Shown here piece after piece: positions 1 to 7,671 of a stretch of 20,791 bases of DNA (positions within the stretch are counted from its first letter, which is position 1; each line of letters starts with the position of its first letter). The notes beneath the pieces were generated by a model. It was not told the DNA's origin. It was given only the letters and a program-made list of their open reading frames with translations, and made no database searches. This DNA comes from Minisyncoccota bacterium (GTDB lineage: Bacteria > Patescibacteriota > Minisyncoccia > Phycocordibacterales > JAACPR01), in NCBI GenBank assembly GCA_018061745.1, contig JAGOTN010000003.1, forward strand, positions 12,035 to 32,825, given 5' to 3'. A program made the position numbers and the translations under genes.

Positions 1-23
1 GCGCGGGCCTTTTGCCTTTTTCT

Positions 24-32
24 TGCTATAAT
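24..32 (+). promoter_or_regulatory. Extended -10 promoter of the helicase-nuclease gene
   Basis: TG-C-TATAAT, a perfect extended -10 (TG at 24-25, hexamer 27-32), lies 14 bases before the ATG at 47. A start about 7 bases after the hexamer would leave a leader of roughly 7 bases. No GGAGG-like ribosome site is present. The T-rich stretch at 11-23 may be the tail of a terminator of an upstream gene cut off by the window edge. Confidence 0.6.
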
Positions 33-46
33 GCAAATCAATAAAC

Positions 47-3040
47 ATGACTAAAGAAATTACTTCACCTGAGTTTGAAAAGCAATATAAAGCTCTGAAT
101 GAGTCTCAAAAGCTTGCTGTAGACACCATAGAAGGGCCTGTAATGGTTATTGCTGGACCTGGAACTGGAAAGACTACTATTTTAAGTTTGAGAATTGCTC
201 AGATTCTTCTAAAGACAGACACAGCACCAGAAAATATTTTGGCTCTTACCTTCACTGAATCTGGAGTTTATGCAATGCGAAAAAAACTTGTGAGTTTACT
301 TGGTAATGTCGGTTATAGAGTTCGTCTCCATACTTTCCATAGTTTTTGTAATGAAGTGATTCAAGACTATCCAGAATATTTTCCAAAAATTATTGGAGGA
401 AAAAATCTTGCAAACACAGATCAATATCAAATTATTGAAAAAATTCTTGATGAAAATAAATGGAAATACTTAACACCTTATGGAGATGCTTATTTTTATG
501 CGAGAAAAATTATTTCTATAATTAAAGATTTGAAAAGAGAGGGTCTGTCGCCTGATGCGTATAAAGAATTTTTGCAAAAAGAAAAAGACATTTTTATAGC
601 TGATGCTGATTCGTATAATAAAAAAGGCGAGTTGATGGTGAAGATTAAAAATAAAATAGAAAAAATAGATAAAAGTTTAGAGCTTGCAGATTTCTATGAA
701 AAATATCAACAATCTTTATTTGAAGCTCACAAATACGATTTTGATGACATGATTCTTGAAGTAGTTACGGCTTTAGAAAAAGAAGAGGGATTGCTTCTGA
801 CACTCCAAGAAGAATACCAATATCTTTTAGCGGATGAACACCAAGATACAAACAATGCTCAAAATAAAATTCTAGAACTTTTAGCAAGTTTTCATGAATC
901 ACCAAATATTTTTATCGTTGGAGATGAGAAGCAAGCTATATTTAGATTTCAAGGTGCTTCTTTAAATAATTTTCTTTATTTTAAAGATAGATACAGTGAT
1001 ACAAAATTAATTAATCTAGATACAAACTATCGATCTACACAAGCGATTTTGGATGCATCTCATTCAATGATTTTAAATAATAAAGTTGAAGATCAGTCTT
1101 TAAGACAAAGACTTATTAGTGGAACAAAAAAAGAGGATAAAAATATTTCTTTGTATGAATTTGAAAACGCTGATTCAGAAATTAAATTTCTACTGGAATC
1201 AATAAAAGAAGAAATAAAAAATGGCACAGAACCAGATGAAATTGCTGTCTTATATAGAAACAACGCGGATCTATTTGATATTTTAAAATACTTAGAAAAA
1301 TCAGATATTCCTTTTACCGTTCGCTCTGATAGGAATCTTTTACAAAATTCTGAAGTAAGAAAACTTATTACGATGATACGAGTGGCTGATAATCCACTAG
1401 ACAATCAATCTCTTTCAAACATGCTTTTGTTTGCTCATTTTGAAATAAACATAATTGATACACATAAAATTTTAAATTGGGCGTATAGAAAAGGTGTTTC
1501 AATAATAGATGTTTTATCTGATGAAAATCTTTTAGAAGAATTAGATGTTAAAGATATTGAAAAATTAGAAAATATTTATAAGATGATTAGTGATTGGTCT
1601 AGAATGTCATACCAAGAATATGTTGGAAATGTTTTGGAAAGTATTTTCAAGGATTCTGGGATGTTAAAACATATTCTTCAAAGTGAAAATTCTTTTGAAA
1701 GATTGAGTGCTGTGGATGTTTTGTTTAATGAGATAAAGAAAATTGATAATTCCGACTCTCCTGTTCTAACAAAAGATTTTCTAAAACATATAAACATTTT
1801 AGAACACTACGGAGTACTGGTTCCTTTTATTGAGAAAAGTGGAGTTAAAGGTGTTCAATTAATGACTGCGCACAAATCAAAAGGTCTTGAGTTTAAGAAA
1901 GTATTTATTACTGGTGTTACAAATAAAAGATGGGGAGGAAAACCTAAAAAACAATACTTTGTTTTACCAGAAATTTTGAACGATGAAGGCGAAGCTGGAG
2001 ATGCTGATGAAAGAAGATTGTTTTATGTTGCTATCACTCGCGCAAAAGATCATGTTTCTATTTTATTTTCGAAAGCAAATTCAGATAACAGTTCTCTGAT
2101 GCCAAGTATTTTTATAGATGAAATTGATAAAAATTTGATTGAAAAAGTTGATACTCTTGAAATTGAAAAAGCTTTAGATAAGACCCCTCATTATATTTTG
2201 GATGCAAAACCAACGAATTCCAGTTTGCATGATAAAACTTATTTACAAGAAAAATTCTTAACACAAAGTTTTTCTGTAACAGCTTTAAATAATTACTTAA
2301 CTTGTCCTTGGAAATATTTTTTCACAAACCTTATACGAATTCCATTTGTATATTCAAAACATCAGCAATACGGAACATCTGTTCATGCTGCAATGAAAGA
2401 CTTTTTTGAAAAATATTCTAAAGGCGATGAACCCACAAAAGATTTTCTTTTGGAGAGATTTGTTTATTATTTAAGACAACAAAAGATTGATTTAAAAACT
2501 CATACTGAATTAGAAGAAAAAGGTACTAAATCACTGGCGGGATACGTAGATTTCTATAAAAATTCATGGCCACAACAGCTTCTAACCGAGTTTAATGTTT
2601 CAGGTATAGATTTTACTTTTGATGACCAAAAAATTACTCTGACAGGTAATTTAGACAAGATAGAATTTAATGATAATGGAACTGTAACTGTTGTTGATTA
2701 TAAAACTTCAAAACCAAAATCAAGAAATGCTTTGATGGGGGAAACTCAAGCCGAAGATGGTGGATATTACAGACAACTTATTTTCTACAAATTACTTCTA
2801 GACGCATATGATGATACTAAATATGAAATGAATGTCGGTGTTATTGATTTTATTGAACCAGATGAAAACTCTGGAAAATATAAAAAAGAAGCTTTTGATA
2901 TAACTTCAGAAAATGTTGAGCAATTAAAAGAAACTTTAACAGAATCTTTGAGATCTATTTATAATTTTGATTTTTGGGACAAGAAATGCAAAAGCGCAGA
3001 ATGTGAATTCTGCGCCCTTCGCAATATTATGAACGATTAA
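47..3040 (+). CDS. UvrD/AddA-type superfamily 1 helicase fused to a Fe-S PD-(D/E)XK nuclease
   Basis: This is a 997-residue ATP-dependent DNA helicase with a C-terminal RecB-like nuclease, probably processing double-strand DNA ends for recombination. Seen: a Q-motif (LNESQ, about 18-21), Walker A GPGTGKTT (37-44), Walker B DEHQDT (263-268), a VGDEKQAIFRFQGA motif near 292, NYRST near 328, a TAHKSKGLEF motif near 611 and RRLFYVAITRAK near 656. The nuclease half shows GTSVHAAM with its His near 779, a GNLDKIE acidic residue near 870, and VVDYKTSK (D/K pair near 884-886). Four cysteines, C753 and C981-x4-C986-x2-C989, bracket the nuclease domain as the [4Fe-4S] ligands do in AddB and AdnB. Known: RecBCD, AddAB and AdnAB split these jobs between subunits. 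Inferred: this single chain, with no partner gene beside it, may do the job alone or as a homodimer. The H in DEHQDT replaces the usual Y or F. Confidence 0.9.
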   Translation: MTKEITSPEFEKQYKALNESQKLAVDTIEGPVMVIAGPGTGKTTILSLRIAQILLKTDTAPENILALTFTESGVYAMRKKLVSLLGNVGYRVRLHTFHSFCNEVIQDYPEYFPKIIGGKNLANTDQYQIIEKILDENKWKYLTPYGDAYFYARKIISIIKDLKREGLSPDAYKEFLQKEKDIFIADADSYNKKGELMVKIKNKIEKIDKSLELADFYEKYQQSLFEAHKYDFDDMILEVVTALEKEEGLLLTLQEEYQYLLADEHQDTNNAQNKILELLASFHESPNIFIVGDEKQAIFRFQGASLNNFLYFKDRYSDTKLINLDTNYRSTQAILDASHSMILNNKVEDQSLRQRLISGTKKEDKNISLYEFENADSEIKFLLESIKEEIKNGTEPDEIAVLYRNNADLFDILKYLEKSDIPFTVRSDRNLLQNSEVRKLITMIRVADNPLDNQSLSNMLLFAHFEINIIDTHKILNWAYRKGVSIIDVLSDENLLEELDVKDIEKLENIYKMISDWSRMSYQEYVGNVLESIFKDSGMLKHILQSENSFERLSAVDVLFNEIKKIDNSDSPVLTKDFLKHINILEHYGVLVPFIEKSGVKGVQLMTAHKSKGLEFKKVFITGVTNKRWGGKPKKQYFVLPEILNDEGEAGDADERRLFYVAITRAKDHVSILFSKANSDNSSLMPSIFIDEIDKNLIEKVDTLEIEKALDKTPHYILDAKPTNSSLHDKTYLQEKFLTQSFSVTALNNYLTCPWKYFFTNLIRIPFVYSKHQQYGTSVHAAMKDFFEKYSKGDEPTKDFLLERFVYYLRQQKIDLKTHTELEEKGTKSLAGYVDFYKNSWPQQLLTEFNVSGIDFTFDDQKITLTGNLDKIEFNDNGTVTVVDYKTSKPKSRNALMGETQAEDGGYYRQLIFYKLLLDAYDDTKYEMNVGVIDFIEPDENSGKYKKEAFDITSENVEQLKETLTESLRSIYNFDFWDKKCKSAECEFCALRNIMND
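2981..3015 (-). terminator. Perfect hairpin in the helicase 3' end; candidate terminator of the dsbA-like gene
   Basis: Arms GCGCAGAAT (2994-3002) and ATTCTGCGC (3007-3015) are perfect complements around a 4-base loop. On the minus strand the hairpin lies about 32 bases past the dsbA-like stop and is followed by TTTTGCATTTC, a weak U-tract. On the plus strand it would carry a GUGA (GNRA) tetraloop but no U-tract. It overlaps the codons for the last Fe-S cysteines of the helicase-nuclease. Confidence 0.4.
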
Positions 3041-3047
3041 GTTCTAT

Positions 3048-3764
3048 TTAGTTTTGTGCGGGTTCTTCTGCAAGGATGGCATCAATAAGTTGTTTTAATA
3101 CTGTATATGATTGCGCTCCAGGGATTGTAACTTGTGCACCTGTTTTCTTTGAAATTACAACAGAGTAAGGTGTTCCGAAGTTCTTATCATTCTTAGCTAA
3201 TTTAAGACCACTTTGATAATTTTCTTCTACTAAATCTCGGAATTTTCCACTATCAACACATGAAGTATATTCTCCTTCGTTGATTCCTAGTGAAATTGCA
3301 TTTGCTTTCAAGTTATCTTTTGATAATGAAGTTGGAGCATTATCAAAAGATAATTTTGCAAATTTCCAGAAGTTATCATTTCCTCCTATGCTTGCCACAC
3401 ACTCAGAAGCTTCAGATGCTGTTCTAGCATCTTTGTGAATCTGATCTAATGGAAAATGTCTGTAAACCCAAGCAACTTTTCCTGTTGATGAATACTCAGT
3501 CATTATTTGATCCATTGTTTTGTGAAAGTTTGAACAGAAAGGACATTCAAAATCTGAATATTCAACGATAACAATTTCTGCATTTATATCACCAATGATG
3601 TGATCTTTCTCTGTCACTGGATCTACTTCTACTTTTATTTGTGTATCGTCTTCTTTGGCAATATTATTATTTGCACCTTTGTCTTGAGTAAAGAAAACCG
3701 CACCTGCGATAATCAAACCCGCTACTACTATTGAAACTGGTACAAAAAGTTTATTTTCGTTCAT
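3048..3764 (-). CDS. Membrane-anchored DsbA-like thiol-disulfide oxidoreductase
   Basis: A 238-residue protein of the DsbA/thioredoxin-like family (Thioredoxin_4 type). Residues 6-26 form one hydrophobic segment with no lipobox, consistent with a signal anchor that places the catalytic domain outside the membrane. A polar linker (27-50) follows. The domain opens at about 55 with the active site C74-P-F-C77 in the typical EYSDFECPFC context, and GTPYSV near 198 supplies the cis-proline loop. Two further cysteines (in ASECVAS and YTSCVDS) are typical of this family. The role is probably to oxidise or isomerise disulfides in secreted proteins, but no DsbB-like partner lies in the window. It is divergent from uppP with overlapping promoters and convergent with the helicase gene, from which 7 bases separate it. 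The ATG at 3764 gives the complete anchor. Confidence 0.88.
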   Translation of the reverse strand: MNENKLFVPVSIVVAGLIIAGAVFFTQDKGANNNIAKEDDTQIKVEVDPVTEKDHIIGDINAEIVIVEYSDFECPFCSNFHKTMDQIMTEYSSTGKVAWVYRHFPLDQIHKDARTASEASECVASIGGNDNFWKFAKLSFDNAPTSLSKDNLKANAISLGINEGEYTSCVDSGKFRDLVEENYQSGLKLAKNDKNFGTPYSVVISKKTGAQVTIPGAQSYTVLKQLIDAILAEEPAQN

Positions 3765-3777
3765 ATTTTACTGTGTT

Positions 3778-3783
3778 ATTATA
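3778..3783 (-). promoter_or_regulatory. -10 element of the dsbA-like gene
   Basis: TATAAT on the minus strand, 13 bases before the ATG, implies a leader of about 7 bases. On the minus strand GTTATAAT occurs twice in tandem, 14 bases apart. The second copy lies over the uppP -10 on the other strand, so the two divergent promoters are packed into about 25 bases. Confidence 0.5.
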
Positions 3784-3793
3784 ACTAGGATAT

Positions 3794-3799
3794 TATAAC
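3794..3799 (+). promoter_or_regulatory. -10 element of uppP
   Basis: TATAAC ends 8 bases before the uppP ATG (3808), which places the predicted transcript start at or within a base or two of the start codon. No ribosome-binding site is visible. No good -35 is seen. Confidence 0.5.
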
Positions 3800-3807
3800 A
3801 AAACCCT

Positions 3808-4602
3808 ATGGAAATAGTAAATTCAGTCATTTTGGGCATAGTACAGGGTGCCACAGAGTTTATCCCGGTGTCTTCTTCGGGGCATTTAATCTTGGCTAGA
3901 GATATTTTAGGAATGCAGGTTGATTATGGACTGGCTTTTGATTCTGTTCTTCAGTTGGCTACAACTTTTGCAGTACTCGTTTACTTCAGAAAAGATATTT
4001 TTACGCTGGCAAAAAACTTTTTTAAATTTATTTCAGGAAAATTTATTGAAACGAAAGAATTAATTTTATTGAAAGCTGTGATACTTGGAACAATCCCTGC
4101 TGTAGTGATTGGATTTTTGTTGGAAGATAAAATGGATACAATTTTTCGAAGTTCTTTTTTAGTTGCGATGACTTTAATTGTTGGAGGTTTGATAATGTTT
4201 TTTGCAGAAAGATTTGCAAAACAAAATTTAGATTTAAATGTGAAGCGCGGAATCGGTGTGGGATTTTTTCAAGCACTCGCTTTAATTCCCGGATTTTCTA
4301 GATCCGGAATGACAATTTCTGGAGGATTATTTTTAGGATTAAAAAGGGAAGAAGCCACAAGATTTTCTTTCGTATTAGCATTTCCAGTGCTTTTGGGTGC
4401 AGGTATAAAAAAACTACTCGATCTAGGCTCTACAGGTCTCCTGGACTCTGTGGGGGTAGAGCTTTTGTTAGGTTCACTAGCTTCTTTTGTTGTTGGTCTC
4501 TTAGCAATCCATTTTTTGGTGACTTTTTTGAAGAAACATACGATGAACGCGTTTGTTATATACAGATTCTCTTTAGCAATAGTTGTTTTGCTCCTAATTT
4601 AA
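3808..4602 (+). CDS. uppP: Undecaprenyl-diphosphatase UppP (BacA family)
   Basis: A 264-residue polytopic membrane enzyme that removes a phosphate from undecaprenyl diphosphate, returning lipid carrier for peptidoglycan and other wall polymers. The family signatures are intact. QGATEF (13-18, the Q/E-rich motif) is followed by PVSSSGHL (20-27), and the second conserved loop PGFSRSG lies at about 161-167, followed by TISGGLFLGLKREEATRFSF. About seven or eight hydrophobic segments are present and the length is near the family norm (about 265-280). The start codon is set by the conserved N-terminus and a -10 element 8 bases upstream. It makes functional sense with ddl further along, although the two are not in one operon. 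Loss would impair lipid II recycling, and overexpression is known in other bacteria to give bacitracin resistance. Confidence 0.95.
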   Translation: MEIVNSVILGIVQGATEFIPVSSSGHLILARDILGMQVDYGLAFDSVLQLATTFAVLVYFRKDIFTLAKNFFKFISGKFIETKELILLKAVILGTIPAVVIGFLLEDKMDTIFRSSFLVAMTLIVGGLIMFFAERFAKQNLDLNVKRGIGVGFFQALALIPGFSRSGMTISGGLFLGLKREEATRFSFVLAFPVLLGAGIKKLLDLGSTGLLDSVGVELLLGSLASFVVGLLAIHFLVTFLKKHTMNAFVIYRFSLAIVVLLLI

Positions 4603-4605
4603 GTC

Positions 4606-4635
4606 TTGTTGAATAAATCCTAAAAAGTGTTAGTT
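4606..4635 (+). promoter_or_regulatory. Possible promoter of the 93-residue orphan gene
   Basis: TTGTTG (4606-4611), an 18-base spacer ending in TG, then TTAGTT (4630-4635). The predicted leader of about 20 bases contains CTTGAAATA, which also occurs in the leader of the orphan gene at 8541. The hexamers are weak matches. The alternative is read-through from uppP, which ends 59 bases upstream of the start. Confidence 0.3.
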
Positions 4636-4661
4636 TTACCTTGAAATAGTTAAAACAAATA

Positions 4662-4943
4662 ATGAAAATTTACCCTGAAATAAAGCCGTTTGTTTTTGTC
4701 ACTGTCCGTGGAAATGAAACAGTACTGATTGCTCCTGGAAAATCTCACACTGCGGAAAGTTGGGTAGCTACAACGGAACTGATTCAGAATGCGTATATCA
4801 AAGAATGCATTCTCAAAAATGACCGTGGTGCTGTCAGAGGAGCTGAGGAGGTTGTTCAAATGTTGGAAAGACATCCTGAGTTTGATTGCGACTTTATGCA
4901 AATTGAACGTATGTTGAGTTGGCAAATGCCCGGTGGTGATTGA
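4662..4943 (+). CDS. Orphan hypothetical protein, 93 residues
   Basis: I do not recognise a family. It is a small soluble protein with no membrane segment or signal. The N-terminal third (FVFVTVRGNETVLIAPGK) looks like two beta strands, and the middle and end (AESWVATTELIQNAYIKE, EEVVQMLERH) look helical, ending in a short MPGGD tail. Base composition is visibly richer in G and C than in uppP or hisS, with codons such as CGT, CCT and GTC used more freely. It sits 59 bases after uppP and its TGA stop lies inside the stem of a strong terminator, so it reads as a self-contained unit. The gene call rests on an intact frame, the terminator placement and resemblance in layout to five other orphans in the window. 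An overlapping antisense frame is considered a shadow. Confidence 0.65.
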   Translation: MKIYPEIKPFVFVTVRGNETVLIAPGKSHTAESWVATTELIQNAYIKECILKNDRGAVRGAEEVVQMLERHPEFDCDFMQIERMLSWQMPGGD

Positions 4944-4964
4944 TAATCAATCACTTTTTCTTTT
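4936..4964 (+). terminator. Rho-independent terminator of the 93-residue orphan
   Basis: An 8-bp perfect stem, GTGATTGA (4936-4943) with TCAATCAC (4947-4954), has a 3-base loop and is followed by TTTTTCTTTT (4955-4964). The orphan's stop codon TGA (4941-4943) is part of the left arm. The U-tract touches the stop codon of the convergent exonuclease gene. Confidence 0.88.
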
Positions 4965-5547
4965 AAAACCCCAATGTAGGCGCAAGCACTCCACCTTTAG
5001 TTTCCCAATCTTCTGTGTTTAAGGGAAATTCTCCAATCTCCATTTTCCCGGCGTTATTTTTTGGATATCTTAATTTTCCGTTTTTCATCGCGTAATTATA
5101 AATATCAAGAGTAACTTTCACGTCTTGTTTGCAATATTCCACTACACGATCAATTTCTCCATTTCGCCACCACACAATTGATTCCAGGCCGTTTCCACTT
5201 TTCTTTTGTCCGAGAGTTGCTTGTGCGACATCATCCAATTTAATTCGTCGTCCAAGTGAAGCGTGAATTTTTTCCAACAAATCTAAACTTTTAATATCAA
5301 AAAGATTTCCGGCATAATATTTATTTAAAAGGGGAATATCAAAATGGTTTGAGTTGAATCCAATTAGCAAATCTGCTTTTTCTATAATAGGCCAAAGCTC
5401 ATGTAGGTTTTCTTTAAAATAATGCGTGTACAAATCTGTTTCAGAATCATGAATACAAACCACAGCTAAATCTAAATCTTTTGCTTCTGTTGTGTTTGCT
5501 TCTTGAAAAGTGTTTGTAGTTTCAATATCAAATGTAATTTTTCTCAT
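4963..5547 (-). CDS. DEDDy-type 3'-5' exonuclease, YprB/RNase H-like
   Basis: A 194-residue protein with a single RNase H-like exonuclease fold. Motif I FDIET supplies D7 and E9, motif II GFNSNHFDIP supplies D70, and motif III YCKQD gives Y138 and D142, the YxxxD spacing of the DEDDy subclass. The middle (LDLLEKIHASLGRRIKLDDVAQATLG) matches the predicted-exonuclease YprB/RNase_H_2 layout, in which the domain often stands alone. The substrate is unknown: single-stranded DNA or RNA ends are plausible. It begins 27 bases after the hisS stop on the same strand with no obvious promoter between, so it is probably cotranscribed with hisS. The C-terminal 40 residues (from about 155) are not part of the nuclease core and have no assignable function. 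Confidence 0.82.
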   Translation of the reverse strand: MRKITFDIETTNTFQEANTTEAKDLDLAVVCIHDSETDLYTHYFKENLHELWPIIEKADLLIGFNSNHFDIPLLNKYYAGNLFDIKSLDLLEKIHASLGRRIKLDDVAQATLGQKKSGNGLESIVWWRNGEIDRVVEYCKQDVKVTLDIYNYAMKNGKLRYPKNNAGKMEIGEFPLNTEDWETKGGVLAPTLGF

Positions 5548-5574
5548 GACTGAATTTTTTAATGAAATTAAATA

Positions 5575-6810
5575 CTATCGTGAGATGTTCTTTTCTACAA
5601 ATTTAACAATCTTACCTTTCGCTACAGCTTTTTCTTTACCCGTCTTAATTATTTTTATGGTGAATTTATTTTTATTTATCTCTTCTTCTCCAATACACAT
5701 AACAAATTGAACACCTTTTTTAACAGCTTTAGAAATTTGATCGCCAATTTTCTTTCCAGAATAATCAACAACACAAGAAATTCCAGAATCTCTTAATTCT
5801 TGAGCGAGTTCAGAACAATAATCATAAAAGGCATCATTTAAAGGGCAAATACTCAAAATAGCAGGGAACTCATAGTTTGGAAGAAGTCCGTATGTTTCTA
5901 AAATATCACGTGTTGTAACATCTCCCATTCCAAAACCAACAGCAGGGATTGGTTCTTCTCCAAAAATTGAAGTTAGATTGTCATATCTTCCTCCACCAAA
6001 AATAGAACGATTATTTTCTGGGTCGGTGCTGTAAACTTCAAAAACAATTCCGTTGTAATAATCAAAACCACGAACTAAGTTTGGAGAAAAAGATATATTT
6101 GAAATGCCTCTGTTTCGGGCTTTATTTAGCAGTGCCTCTACAGATTCACTTTCTTTTATATCAGGATAAAAAGGTCGACCCAAAAGTTCTTTTACTTTTT
6201 CATCAAAATTATCAATCTTGTCTTTTTTATCTAAAAGTTTTTTGTATTGGTGAATTTGTATTTCATTTAAACCAGCGTCTTTAAGAGTTTTTGCTAAATG
6301 AGTGATGTCATTAATTTTTATTTCAAATTGAGAATCACTTAAACCAAAATTTCTCAGAATTTTATAAGCAATTGTAATCATCTCGGCTTCTGCTTCAATA
6401 TTTTCAATACCAAAAATATCAGCGTTTAGTTGCCAGTGTTCTCGAAGGCGACCTTTTTGAGGTCTTTCGTATCGGAAAAGATTTGGAACTGAAAACCAAC
6501 GCACAGGGAAAATAAGCTCACGTTTTTTTCCTGCAATCATTCTTGCAACTGTAGGTGTCATTTCAGGACGAAGTGTCACATCTCTATCTCCTCGATCTTT
6601 AAAATTGTATGTTTGTTCATTTACAATTTCTTCACCAGATTTTGCTACATACAATTCTGTTGGTTCTAAAACAGAAGCGTGATATTTTTCATAACCAAAA
6701 CTTTCTAAAGTAGTTTCCCAAACAAAGAAAATGTAATCTTGAATGAATTGATCTTGAGGAAAAAAGTCTCGTACGCCTTTATAGCTCTCAGTGCTTATGT
6801 TTTTTGACAT
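5575..6810 (-). CDS. hisS: Histidyl-tRNA synthetase
   Basis: A class II aminoacyl-tRNA synthetase that charges tRNA-His. Numbered from the ATG at 6810 (411 residues): motif 1 region GVRDFFPQ at about 12-19, motif 2 TLRPEMTP (79-86) and RYERPQKGRLREHWQLN (113-129), the histidine-specific LVRGFDYYNGIVFE (245-258), GGGRYDN (272-278) and motif 3 PAVGFGMGDV (289-298). A Rossmann-like anticodon-binding domain fills residues about 318 to the end. The frame could extend to an ATG at 6816, but TACAAT of an extended -10 directly abuts that codon. A transcript starting 7 bases after the hexamer would begin at the A of the 6810 ATG. I therefore choose 6810 and predict a leaderless mRNA. The exonuclease gene follows 27 bases downstream. 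Confidence 0.93.
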   Translation of the reverse strand: MSKNISTESYKGVRDFFPQDQFIQDYIFFVWETTLESFGYEKYHASVLEPTELYVAKSGEEIVNEQTYNFKDRGDRDVTLRPEMTPTVARMIAGKKRELIFPVRWFSVPNLFRYERPQKGRLREHWQLNADIFGIENIEAEAEMITIAYKILRNFGLSDSQFEIKINDITHLAKTLKDAGLNEIQIHQYKKLLDKKDKIDNFDEKVKELLGRPFYPDIKESESVEALLNKARNRGISNISFSPNLVRGFDYYNGIVFEVYSTDPENNRSIFGGGRYDNLTSIFGEEPIPAVGFGMGDVTTRDILETYGLLPNYEFPAILSICPLNDAFYDYCSELAQELRDSGISCVVDYSGKKIGDQISKAVKKGVQFVMCIGEEEINKNKFTIKIIKTGKEKAVAKGKIVKFVEKNISR

Positions 6811-6816
6811 GTTCAT

Positions 6817-6825
6817 ATTGTACCA
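6817..6825 (-). promoter_or_regulatory. Extended -10 promoter of hisS, deciding its start
   Basis: On the minus strand this reads TG-G-TACAAT, then 6 bases, then ATG (6810). The upstream ATG at 6816 lies inside those 6 bases, so it would not be in the transcript. The same TACAAT-N6-ATG arrangement precedes the LOG-family gene. Confidence 0.6.
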
Positions 6826-6853
6826 GAATTTTTTTATTTCTAGAATTAAAAGA

Positions 6854-6862
6854 TGTTATAAT
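6854..6862 (+). promoter_or_regulatory. Extended -10 promoter of the small membrane-protein operon
   Basis: TG-T-TATAAT, a consensus extended -10, ends 7 bases before the ATG at 6870. The predicted transcript starts at about 6869-6870, so it is leaderless. It argues against the longer open frame that reaches upstream to 6804 across the hisS promoter. Confidence 0.65.
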
Positions 6863-6869
6863 TTTGGAT

Positions 6870-7106
6870 ATGGAAAAAGGTGAAGCTACTGCTGTTGCAA
6901 TAAACATTCCTAGCGAAGTTTTGTGGGGAGTTTTGCTGATTGTAATTGTTTTGTTTTGTATGATTAGTTGGGTTTTAGTTCATCATTGGAATTATTATGG
7001 AATTAAAGGAAACAAAAAGATTTTTGCAAAGAGCCTTTATTTTATTGGAGCTGTAACTTTTTTGGTTATCTCAACACTTTTATTAGGCTCTTATGATTTT
7101 TTATAA
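6870..7106 (+). CDS. Small two-helix membrane protein, 78 residues
   Basis: No family recognised. The protein has two predicted membrane helices, about residues 17-38 and 53-73. A short loop between them (HHWNYYGIKGNKK) is rich in aromatic and basic residues, and the N-terminus of about 15 residues is polar. The positive KGNKK in the loop suggests that the loop faces the cytoplasm and both ends face out. An open frame begins at 6804, but the ATG at 6870 follows a consensus extended -10 by 7 bases and is preferred. It is followed after 3 bases by the PH-domain membrane protein, so the two are almost certainly cotranscribed and may work together at the membrane. Confidence 0.75.
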   Translation: MEKGEATAVAINIPSEVLWGVLLIVIVLFCMISWVLVHHWNYYGIKGNKKIFAKSLYFIGAVTFLVISTLLLGSYDFL

Positions 7107-7109
7107 TTT

Positions 7110-7643
7110 ATGGCAATCAATTTTGAAAAAGATGAATATGTAATTTTTGAAGTTAGAAAACATTGGTTTACTCTTTTTTCGCCCGCTCTTTTGATTTTAG
7201 TTGGTTCGATTTTACCGATTTTTATATATTCTATTTTTTCAGCTTTACCAATAGCGATTGAAAGCGATAAGCCACTGATAGTTTTGTTTTTATTTTTGTA
7301 TAGTATTTGGATCTTAGCTTTATGGGTTATTTCTTTTGTTATTTGGACTGATCATTATTTAGATGTTTGGATTATTACAAATAAAAATCTAATAGATGTG
7401 GAGCAAAGAGGAATTTTCCATAGAGAAATTACAACTACAAGACTTACTAGAATTCAAGATATCAATTCTGAGGTTCAAGGAATGTTTCAAACATTTTTAA
7501 ATTTTGGAGATTTAACTATTCAAAACGCTGGTACAGATAGGAAATTCACTATAAAAGGCGTTGAAGACCCAGCCAATGTTCGTGAAAATATTGAAAAAGC
7601 AATTAGTCAAAACAATGAAGCTATAAAAATGGCTACTTTGTAG
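7110..7643 (+). CDS. Bacterial PH-domain (bPH2/YdbS-like) membrane protein
   Basis: A 177-residue protein. Two hydrophobic helices (about 21-47 and 55-80) are followed by a soluble domain (about 82-158) whose sequence matches the bPH2 pattern: DHYLDVWIITNKNLIDVEQRG, then TTRLTRIQDI and FGDLTIQNAG. YdbS-type proteins usually carry this hairpin-plus-PH arrangement and their molecular role is poorly known; a part in envelope or stress functions is often suggested. The gene starts 3 bases after the preceding membrane-protein gene, indicating translational or transcriptional coupling. A TATAAT at 7102-7107 is too close to the ATG to serve it. The final 20 residues are polar. No Shine-Dalgarno is seen. 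Confidence 0.82.
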   Translation: MAINFEKDEYVIFEVRKHWFTLFSPALLILVGSILPIFIYSIFSALPIAIESDKPLIVLFLFLYSIWILALWVISFVIWTDHYLDVWIITNKNLIDVEQRGIFHREITTTRLTRIQDINSEVQGMFQTFLNFGDLTIQNAGTDRKFTIKGVEDPANVRENIEKAISQNNEAIKMATL

Positions 7644-7654
7644 TTTAATTTATT

Positions 7655-7665
7655 TATAATATAAT
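7655..7665 (+). promoter_or_regulatory. Tandem TATAAT before a 25-residue ORF
   Basis: Two TATAAT hexamers overlap by one base (7655-7660 and 7660-7665). The second ends 6 bases before the ATG at 7672, the same geometry as in front of hisS and the LOG-family gene, predicting a leaderless mRNA. Confidence 0.5.
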
Positions 7666-7671
7666 TTAATT

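Noticed and set aside
1..23. Terminator of an upstream gene at the window edge
   Set aside because: The GC-rich then T-rich sequence is suggestive, but the left arm would be outside the window, so it cannot be shown.
4431..4475. Possible hairpin in uppP (GCTCTAC with GTAGAGC)
   Set aside because: A 7-bp stem with a loop of more than 20 bases inside a conserved coding region, no U-tract of note; likely chance.
6811..6816. First ATG of the hisS frame
   Set aside because: It directly abuts the TACAAT hexamer, before any plausible transcript start.
6804..6869. Longer upstream start for the 78-residue membrane protein
   Set aside because: It would place coding sequence across the hisS promoter and its own consensus extended -10. 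The ATG at 6870 fits promoter and protein better.
7102..7107. TATAAT just before the PH-domain gene
   Set aside because: Only 2 bases separate it from the ATG, so transcription would start inside the gene. It is AT-rich sequence around the stop of the previous gene.
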